Notes under the pieces: model-generated
The model's input: only the letters and a program-made list of their open reading frames with translations
Database searches by the model: none
Told to the model about the DNA's origin: nothing
Program-made: the position numbers and the translations under genes
Shown here: piece by piece, positions 57,053 to 64,000 of the stretch
Layout: each line of letters begins with the position of its first letter
Position numbering within the stretch: position 1 is the stretch's first letter
Assembly: GCA_032433595.1 (NCBI GenBank)
Contig: JASWJB010000002.1
Span: forward strand, 372,001-436,000
DNA: 64,000 bases
Source: Conoideocrella luteorostrata
Lineage: Eukaryota > Ascomycota > Sordariomycetes > Hypocreales > Clavicipitaceae
Direction of reading: 5' to 3'

Positions 57053-58563
57053 ATGGATGAAACCAGAGAGAAACCAGACCACTAAGCTGGAGGTTTTGGC
57101 TAGCTTTCTGGGCAATTGCGCTCAGTAATCTGGCCGCTTCATTTGACGCCACCATGTTGTCCGTTGCGCTGCCGGTGAGACGTCCTGCAGTTTAGATCCA
57201 TCATGTAATTAACGTGTTGATAACTCACATTTTCTCAAGGTAATTTCTGCGGAGCTCGGTGGCTCATCTGCGGAAGCCTTTTGGGCTGGAACTTTGTACC
57301 TCCTGGCCTGCACAGTCCTCATGTTGTTCTGGGGTACTTTGAGCGACGCTTTTGGTCGACGGCTGATCATACTTGTGGTTTTATTGGTATTTGCTCTGAG
57401 AACGATAATTTGCGGCGTTGCCACCGACTGGACGACTATGCTTGCTGGCCGTACAGTTCAGGGCACCGGCGGAGGTGGCATTCTCGTGCTCACCACGATG
57501 CTCATCACAGACCTGGCGCCTTTGCGTGAACGGGGACGCTTTTATGCACTGGTTGGCTGCATTTGGGCCGTCGAAAGTGCATCTGGCCCAATAATTGGCG
57601 GCGGTCTCGCCAAGAAAGACACATGGAGATGGATTTTCTGGATCAATCTCCCCATCATCGCTATCAGCTTCGCTGGCATTGTTATTTTCTTGCGACTCTC
57701 ACGAAAATCCAGGAACCTGAAGGAAAAACTGCGTCTTTTTGACTATCCCGGTTCTCTGGTGTTCATTGTCGCAACAATTGTCTTCCTAATGCCAGTCACT
57801 TGGGGAGGCACTCAGTACCCATGGTTTGGGTGGCAAACGCTCGTTCCCTTGATCCTCGGACTTGTAGGGCTCGTAATATTTGCTATCTACGAATTGAAAC
57901 TTCGCTCGCCCAGGCTCCCCCAAGCGCGCTTGGTTTCCAAATCCGTTTTTGCCAACCGGTCCGTGTGTATCGGCTACGGTTCGAGTGCTGTACACGGTAT
58001 GATTCTCTACAGCTTTGTCTACTATATGCCAGAATTTTTCCAAGCCATCAAGCTATACAATCCCATTATTCCGGAGTCGCGGCCCTGCCCCAAACTGTCA
58101 CCATAGTTCCCTGCGCCATCATGGTTGGTGTCACAGTCGCACAGACAGGCAAGTACAGATGGGCTTTGTGGGCAGGCTGGTCTCTCACATGTTTTGGATG
58201 CTGTCTTCTTGTTCTTCTGGATATTCAGACTACCGCTGCACAGTGGATTTTCTTGGAGGCCGCCTCTGGACTGGGGCTTGGGTTTCTATTCCCTGCCATT
58301 ACCCTCGCAATCCAAGCCTCCGTGCCGCAGCAGGACTGTCGACAGATGACCCAATGTCCCTGAATCTCCGAAATGCGCCGTCTAAGTCCTTCCGTGTAAC
58401 CTGCATTGTCATGTGTGCCTCTTCTGGTTGCAGCCGCTTGGTAAGTTTCTTGATGAAGGAGTACGACTTGGACCAAGGGCATTATTCAGAGCAGACATTC
58501 TTAGATGAGACCACCAAGGCTTCTAGCATTCCCGAAGTAACTGCAAAACAAGCGACGGAGTGA
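57053..58563 (+). pseudogene. MFS efflux transporter (DHA14-type), disabled
   Basis: Strong transporter sequence: motif A GTLSDAFGRR, motif C ESASGPIIGGGLA, and an intron at 57175-57239 (donor GTGAGA, acceptor CAAG). Lesions: the first helix (LSWRFWLAFWAIALSNLAAS) is out of frame with both ATGs at 57053 and 57057 and is preceded by a TGA; a -1 frameshift lies at about 58065-58072 (YNPII to SGVAALPQ); and about 80 residues are missing between QASVPQQD (about 58340) and a C-terminal tail in another frame (SFLMKEYDLDQGHYSEQTF) that ends at 58563. The family expels small molecules, and a pump next to a PKS cluster usually provides self-resistance or secretion. An unrecognised upstream exon could rescue the start, but not the internal lesions. 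Confidence 0.85.
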
Positions 58564-58864
58564 CTTGGGGGAATTCCATGTTTCCCCACACAACTAAACG
58601 CCATGGGCAGGCTCATTCATTCAGAGTACTATGGGATCGACATATTATTCGCACTTTTTAAGTAACTACCTGGTTATTAATGTGGAGTGCTCTTTGACGT
58701 GTTTTGATATGCTGCTCTCGATCGGAAGTCCGATTAATTCGGATCGTCGTCCGCATCTGCCGGAATCCGACCCGAACCAAGTCCGGCTTTTCGTCATTCG
58801 TCTTGGAATATTTTCCCACAGTGTATAGATTGCCTGCACGTCATGTGGCCATCTGCTTTTGCGC
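58564..58864. other. Intergenic between converging MFS relic and DUF829 gene
   Basis: Includes a variant inverted CGG site CGGAAGTCCG at 58723-58732 and further CGG/CCG triplets to about 58775. Both flanking genes end here, so a promoter role is doubtful. Confidence 0.4.
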
Positions 58865-59767
58865 TCAGAGTTTTGAAGTTGGAGAGTTGTCTCCTATAGG
58901 GGCATTCCAAAATGCGACAATCGTTTTCCAGTAATCGGGACCGTGGTCTCGTACCAAAGCGCAATGCGGGCTATCGGGATACGAGACACCCTGTGCAGAC
59001 AGGCCTTGCTGTGATCTCGCATCCTCGATATGGGCTTCTACATCCTGCCACCTCACTACCTGATCTGCCTTGGAATAGAGATAAAGTCTCCTAGCGTTAC
59101 CAAGCACAGCAGGATCGTTCAGTTGAGCACGAAGATGGCTTACAGAAAGCATCAAACCCGCGTTTTGGAGGCCAGTGAGTATCCCCATGGCGGGATATAA
59201 GAGAAGTTGGCCAACAGCACGGGCCGGGAAAGCCGCTGGTAGAGAATAGGCGGCAGCCTTGTAAGCATTCTCAAACGTAGCGTCCCCAGGGCAGCAGTCA
59301 AGGATGAGCAACTTGATGTGCTTGGAAAGGTCTATGTCACCACGTTCGTTATGTAAGCTGAGGGCCATCTGAATGGCACTGTTGCATCCTCCATGGGAAA
59401 ATATGTGCCAGAGAAACGAAGGACGCGCAGCCTCATCGTCAGCTTGTGCCTCTATGCGCTCTATCATGACATGCCGGGCAGGAGCAAGGCGGGCGTGTAA
59501 CACACTGAAGGGAAGGACAGTGATATCGAGAAACCGACCGGCAATGAGCAGGATTGGCGACTTGGGATACAGTGATATGTAGCCGTCGAGGTATTTCTGG
59601 ATTCGCGATGGGGTTGCACCCCCAAGCCAGGTGCATAGAATAATAAGCTGCGGGTCGGTGCTTGCGTTTATGTTTTCAGACTTGCTGCTTTGATCGGAAC
59701 GATGATCCACGTAGTAGATGTCTTGACCTATTGCCTCGAGGGGATGGAATGCTGTCGTGGGAGGCAT
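58865..59767 (-). CDS. DUF829 / PaxU-like alpha/beta hydrolase
   Basis: Uninterrupted ORF of 300 residues from ATG 59767. An N-terminal strand region (PQLIILCTWLGGATPSRIQK) matches the opening of the DUF829/TMEM53 fold, followed by a nucleophile elbow-like FSHGGCNSAIQMA, ILDCCPGDATFENAY, a hydrophobic helix pair (GQLLLYPAMGILTG), LYLYSKADQVVRW with a candidate acidic residue, and SPHCALVRDHG with a candidate His. This family includes PaxU of the paxilline cluster and many cluster-borne hydrolases of unresolved role. No lesion is seen, unlike its P450 and MFS neighbours. An esterase or hydrolase step on the cluster product is a guess. The in-frame GTG upstream at 59782 is not a credible start. 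Confidence 0.85.
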   Translation of the reverse strand: MPPTTAFHPLEAIGQDIYYVDHRSDQSSKSENINASTDPQLIILCTWLGGATPSRIQKYLDGYISLYPKSPILLIAGRFLDITVLPFSVLHARLAPARHVMIERIEAQADDEAARPSFLWHIFSHGGCNSAIQMALSLHNERGDIDLSKHIKLLILDCCPGDATFENAYKAAAYSLPAAFPARAVGQLLLYPAMGILTGLQNAGLMLSVSHLRAQLNDPAVLGNARRLYLYSKADQVVRWQDVEAHIEDARSQQGLSAQGVSYPDSPHCALVRDHGPDYWKTIVAFWNAPIGDNSPTSKL

Positions 59768-60115
59768 TGCGAGACGTCGCACCGATGAGACATGAAGTCT
59801 TTTTTTACTTCACTTTGTTTCGTTTAATCTTATTAATACTTTAAAATGAAACAGTGCGGAGAAATCTAACCGTCTTTTTTTTTTGTTTTAAAAAAAATAA
59901 CAATAAATAACAATAAAAATAACAATAAGACCAACCAATACCTTTGTTTTGTTGGGCCGACCAATTTTTGTTGGCCGGAACTCTGCCAAAAACCGCACAG
60001 TATGAGTAACCGATTTCACGAGCCGGTTCAACGATCTTGACACGGTATGACGGCGCCATCAGCATCGTGTATGGTTCAGGAGAATGCGCCAGGCGTCGGC
60101 GAAATGCAGACGAAA

Positions 60116-60131
60116 TACGGAGTACTCCGTA
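60116..60131. repeat. Perfect palindrome TACGGAGTACTCCGTA
   Basis: Third exact copy of the 16-bp palindrome. A partial copy (GAGTACTCCGTAC) lies 200 bp further at 60316-60328. Confidence 0.9.
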
Positions 60132-60850
60132 GTAGTATCTTATATGCCAACAGGCCCAAAACAGAATCCGCCATGTAAGCCACTGTTCATGCTGCACCTC
60201 GCACGCGTACATAAGGCTATCTCACGACTCTGTGCGTGCGTGCCGGCACCTCACAAGGTAGGCCCTGATTTCGAGGATACTCACCATACGAGACCCAACG
60301 ATCCAACAGAAGCTTGAGTACTCCGTACATTGAGATTGTTGTACGCAACGGCGCTTGCGAGTTCCTAGTCTCTCCCGCTGCAGTAATCTCCGAGCTGATC
60401 TTTGCGCCACGATCGAGCAGGGGCGATGGAAATCGGACATTGTCTAACCAGTTCTCCAGGCTGATTCGAGGCACAAGGCCCTTTTCACGCAAAGGATTGT
60501 CGCATGTCTGCCGCAGGAAAACACCTGACCGACGACGGGTCCAACACTGCGGGGCGAAGCACTTTCAGTGCGTTGGTGGCATGTGCAGCAACAACGGCCA
60601 GACGGCTGCAGATGCACGCCAAGGAAGTCCCACCGCATTCACTGCAATTTTATGGCACCCAGAGGGCTTCTCAGTCTCGACGCCAAGAGCGTGCTGCACG
60701 GCCGGCGTGATGGTTCCGTTGCCTTGACGAAGCGAGGCCCTCGCGTAGGCGGTCGCCCTGTTTTATCTGCCATCGTTGCATCGATGTCATCCAAATCAGT
60801 CTCATACGCCACTGACGGAATGAGGCTATAGAACCGAAAACCAGTCTTCG

Positions 60851-61045
60851 TTATGCCTTAGTTGGCCCTCGTCTGCCGATTTCTGTTGCATTGCGTGGAT
60901 TTTGGGGTCTTAAACGCATAAATACTAGAAACTCTGTGGCTGCCTTCGCGGCATATGGGCCGAGTCCGGGTTCACCGTTGGTGACGACGGCTACCATGCC
61001 GTTGGCATTGAAGAGGCCCTGTGCGAGATTTCGAGCCATCGTCAT
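60851..61045 (-). pseudogene. Short-chain dehydrogenase/reductase N-terminal remnant
   Basis: A minus-strand frame from ATG 61045 reads LFNANGMVAVVTNGEPGLGP followed by YAAKA, resembling the Rossmann opening of fungal SDRs (LFNVKG-x-AVVTGGGTGIG), with the first Gly of TGxxxGxG changed to Asn. The resemblance is lost after about 30 residues and the frame ends at 60851; no catalytic YxxxK follows. It fits the picture of a decaying cluster but could be a chance match. Confidence 0.4.
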
Positions 61046-61499
61046 CGACGAGCCTACTCTTGGGCGTATTTCCGAAACAGCTGCCCGATCTAACAAGGCG
61101 GTCAATCGCACTGTATGTAGATGCAGAGAGGTTCTGTACCCCGCCCAAGAGAAATAAGGTGCAGTGTGTGGCCTAACATAGCAGTTCAGCTTATGCAGGC
61201 AGGCAGACAGGATGAGTAGCTAAACAAGCGGTAGTACTTATTTGACTGCAGAAGGGGCTAAGGCTAAGACAGAACGGCTGTAAGGCAGGCATATCGAAGG
61301 CATTTCAAGGCGCTTCAAGGAGTAACGCTATTCGCAGGGTCCGGGAGTGCATCTTGCGCGATGGAGGTCGGCGGGGGAGAAACGCCGTCTCTCCGACAAC
61401 AAAAAAAACGTTAATGATCTCAGCGCAAGATTATGCCTGTCCGTCCACTCCGGCTTTAATTCGTAGGAGCTTTAGTCTAGTCTGATGCCTATTCATGGT

Positions 61500-63010
61500 C
61501 TAGTACTGTAGTGCAGCTCTCAAATCAGCAATTGCCTCAGTCATGGTCGAATACACGCCTTCTAGAATCGTACTCCATTCAGCATCTGCATCACGGGCGA
61601 CGCCACTGTCCCTCCCCAGACTCTCCTCAATGCAGGTGAATGCACCGTTCCCATTGTGCTCTGCCCCAGCCTTCGCGTACCCGCACCCGGGCAGAAGCGA
61701 GCGCATCTTGCGGTGTAGCTCATTCGCCAACGTCTCAATCGAGTTTGCGACCAGTAAGAGCTGAACTTGTGTCGGAACTGCCATTGGCACGTTTCCGATC
61801 TCCATTGCAGGGAGCAGAGGGCGCATGAATGACAAACGATCCTCCAGCGAGCCAAGAGAAATCTCCTCCGATGCTGCCAGGCGCTGAAAGAATCGGAGTG
61901 CAGCGCAAAATAGTTCCAAGACCAAGGTGTATGATGACAAGAGAAGAAGAGAGTTTGATGTGTCTTGCAAGACAGTGCCAGATCTTCTACGTTTCGAACC
62001 AAAGCCGCCATCTTCATCTTTGTCATCTTTCTTCTGGCCGTGGATTCCGTTCTCAAATGGCTGGCTTGCGCTCTGAGAAATCTCACTGGTCAAATAAAGA
62101 AGCTGGATCGCCAACTCTACTGTCCGGCCAATAGAGCACGAGTCCCGGGCGGCACCTCCATTCATGTCATCATTATTCATTTTTCTGTACAAAGTACAAT
62201 CGTCGTTACTGTCTCTCTCATTATTATTGCCCTTGGGATGAGACGCATCATCGTTGAATTCCGACTCCTTAAGTGGAGGCTGTCGGATCGATAACTCAAT
62301 GCGTTTGACGGACACTGATATTAGTTCATGGTGCTTTCTAAGCCTCAGACTTAACGAAAACAATCTTCCGATCCAACCATCTAAATTGTTGCCGGAAAGC
62401 TCATCCAATTCCTGAAGCCTACCTGTTGGCGCCACCAGGTCGTGCCGGCTGGTTGGTCCGAGATGGGGATCTGTGCAGTGCTCTCTGTCATCGATATCCT
62501 TCAGCTGTGCTGTTGTTTCTTGCGGGGATCTCAACAGAAAATCGAACGACGAAACGGATAGTGCAAGATCATTGTCAGTGTAATGCAACGACTCGGAGCC
62601 AGTGGATCCAGGTTCATCCCATGAAGACATCATGCTGATATCAGCCGAGTTGATGCCGTTGTGATATGCTATCAAATTATTAAGAATATGAGACTAATTT
62701 TATTTGCAACAGAGGGCACACGTTAAAGCTTACAGGCATTATTGTTTCCCTGTCCATCCCTTAGCATTGATGCTGGCGACAGTGGTTGTGGAAAGGTTGC
62801 ATGGCTGCTTGTGTCAGCAGCCGAGGGTGGTCGGGGGAGGGTCGCATTCTTCCTCTCCCGGCCGCGCTTGGAGGGCCGTACAAGGCATTGGACGTCTGCC
62901 CGGTTACATCGAACGCAGCTTGGCTGTCCGTGAACCTGAATGCATCGCAGCTTCTGTGCATGACATCGGAAGCATGCGGGATGCCTAGTATAGGTATTTT
63001 CATGGTTCAT
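61500..63010 (-). CDS. Zn2Cys6 transcription factor with AflR-type regulatory domain (cluster regulator)
   Basis: Two exons, 63010-62734 and 62668-61500. The 65-nt intron has donor GTAAGC and acceptor GATAG, phase 1. The product is 481 residues. The zinc cluster is complete at Cys13, 16, 23, 32, 35, 42 (C-x2-C-x6-C-x8-C-x2-C-x6-C), followed by a basic linker (RPSKRGRERKN). The C-terminal half resembles the AFLR regulatory domain: TVELAIQLLYLTSEI, LLLLSSYTLVLELFCAALRFFQ and a terminal helix (GVYSTMTEAIADLRAALQY). Proteins of this type regulate linked polyketide genes in the nucleus. It is the natural candidate to bind the CGGACATCCG sites in the PKS and P450/MFS promoters. No lesion seen; Gln/Asn/Asp-rich middle region. 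Confidence 0.92.
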
Positions 63011-64000
63011 GTTGACCAGCGCGACTACAAGCTCGAGGAGGTGAGTGAGGTGAGTAAAAGCTACTGGGGCAGTTCTATTTTATTTAATATCGGGGGGAGG
63101 GGGGGGGGGGGGGGAAGGAGAAATCACTCTGTGGCAATGTTGGTTGATTAGTGGTAAAAACCACGCCGCGCAATCCTTCAGCGGCCACATACATAATCAT
63201 ATGCTGTTGGTCGAGGGCAAGCAAACATCGAGCCCGCGATTTCCGACATCTAGCCCCAACCTTGCCCGAAAGGTGTTCAGTACCCCACCACCTATTACAG
63301 GGGGAGAAGTACTCTTTATGTTTCCAGCTGTGTTTGCTGCGTTTGCCGTGTTGAAAGCCTAGCTAGTTGCCGCGTCGTCGCCTTTCCTCTGGACTGGAGC
63401 ATCGCCAGACGGTTATATGGGCGTTCTTATTAATATTACGGGATCTGACAATTTATCTAATTTAGTAGCATTATTAAAGCTATTGATCATGGTGAGGCTG
63501 CTTTGCCAGCGCGGCTGCGTAAATACTCTCTTCTATACCGGACGCTGTAGAGAGTAATGCCCCAGCGCGGGAGGCAGTATGACTTAAGAGAGGCCCAGAA
63601 TTGTATGTAGGTGTGGTAGGCAGTGCTGCGATATAATGTAGTGCTCCATAAGGTGTTGTTTAAGGCCAAAGACATTGCACTGATGGCAGCACAGCCTGTT
63701 GTGAGTGGTGTTGTAGGATCTGTCGTGAGGTCTTCGCGTCGGATCGTAGGCTTTGACGATAACCGGCCTTAGCAATAGCGAACCCCTCTGATCTCTGATA
63801 ATCCTTGAGAGCATTCAATGCGTCTTGATGGAATTCAAGCTGTTAAATAGGACCATCTATGAGAAACGAGGGAGGCAAAGGACGGCAAGAAGTAGGGCTT
63901 TTGATGATGATTTATGTTTTACAAAGTGCTTTGTACACATACCGCTGCGGACGTTCAACGCGCGTTGCAAGGTTGACGACAAGGTTAGAAACAAAAATGT
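63011..64000. other. Promoter of the regulator and further intergenic sequence
   Basis: No gene recognised. Contains the G-run at 63092-63114, listed separately. The frames at 63144-63362 and 63584-63814 are short and lack signatures. Confidence 0.5.
63092..63114. repeat. Poly-G tract with one interruption
   Basis: Twenty-two G in 23 bases, interrupted by one A, 82-104 bp upstream of the regulator's ATG. It may form a G-quadruplex and is prone to length change and sequencing error. Confidence 0.9.

Larger units (their letters stand above)
59768..61499. other. Intergenic with an SDR relic and a palindrome copy
   Basis: A low-complexity A/T stretch of AACAATAA units (59888-59930) follows the DUF829 start. 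Otherwise only overlapping short frames without signatures, apart from the short-chain-dehydrogenase remnant at 60851-61045, listed separately. Confidence 0.5.

Overview
This window is nuclear DNA of a filamentous ascomycete. The genes carry short GT-AG introns (about 50-140 nt) with fungal CTRAY-type branch points, and the gene set (fungal-specific Zn cluster regulators, Mad1, Suv3, Tam41, Syp1, Listerin, a Cak1-like kinase, an HR-PKS and a type III PKS) is that of Pezizomycotina, most likely Sordariomycetes/Hypocreales. The placement is inferred from protein style, not from a search.

Layout. 1-1339 is the 3' end of a fungal-specific transcription factor. 3218-3748 (-) encodes a secreted cysteine-rich precursor with two defensin-like modules separated by an acidic spacer with dibasic sites. 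6220-34000 is a gene-dense housekeeping block: an unknown protein with an in-frame TAG (6220-9249), a dual-specificity-phosphatase-like protein (9967-11037), SUV3 (12134-14495), a VAMP7-type R-SNARE (14921-15721), a small ORF (16273-16494), MAD1 (17018-19415), TAM41 (20800-22499), SYP1 (23077-26157), a Cak1-like kinase (27197-28486) and LTN1 (28747-33821). Exon structures were worked out by frame and splice sites and are given per gene.

33822-48700 is a gene-poor island with one plausible gene (43555-44319), copies of a 16-bp palindrome and a small MITE-like inverted repeat.

48738-63010 is a secondary-metabolite locus that is partly dead. An HR-PKS keeps only DH, methyltransferase and linker, has lost KS-AT and the C-terminal domains, and carries a frameshift. 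Divergent from it is an apparently intact type III PKS (384 aa, C145/H304/N337). Then come a CYP52-type P450 with a nonsense codon and a frameshift, a divergent MFS exporter with several lesions, an intact DUF829/PaxU-like hydrolase, a short-chain-dehydrogenase relic and an intact Zn2Cys6 AflR-domain regulator. The palindrome CGGACATCCG occurs three times in this locus, twice inside its bidirectional promoters, and I found it nowhere else in the window by reading. It is a candidate binding site for the cluster regulator.

Inferred pathway: the HR-PKS once supplied a reduced acyl chain to the type III PKS (an alkylresorcinol or alkylpyrone type of product), the P450 oxidised the chain and the MFS pump exported it. 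As sequenced, this cluster cannot work in that form. The type III PKS, the hydrolase and the regulator survive.
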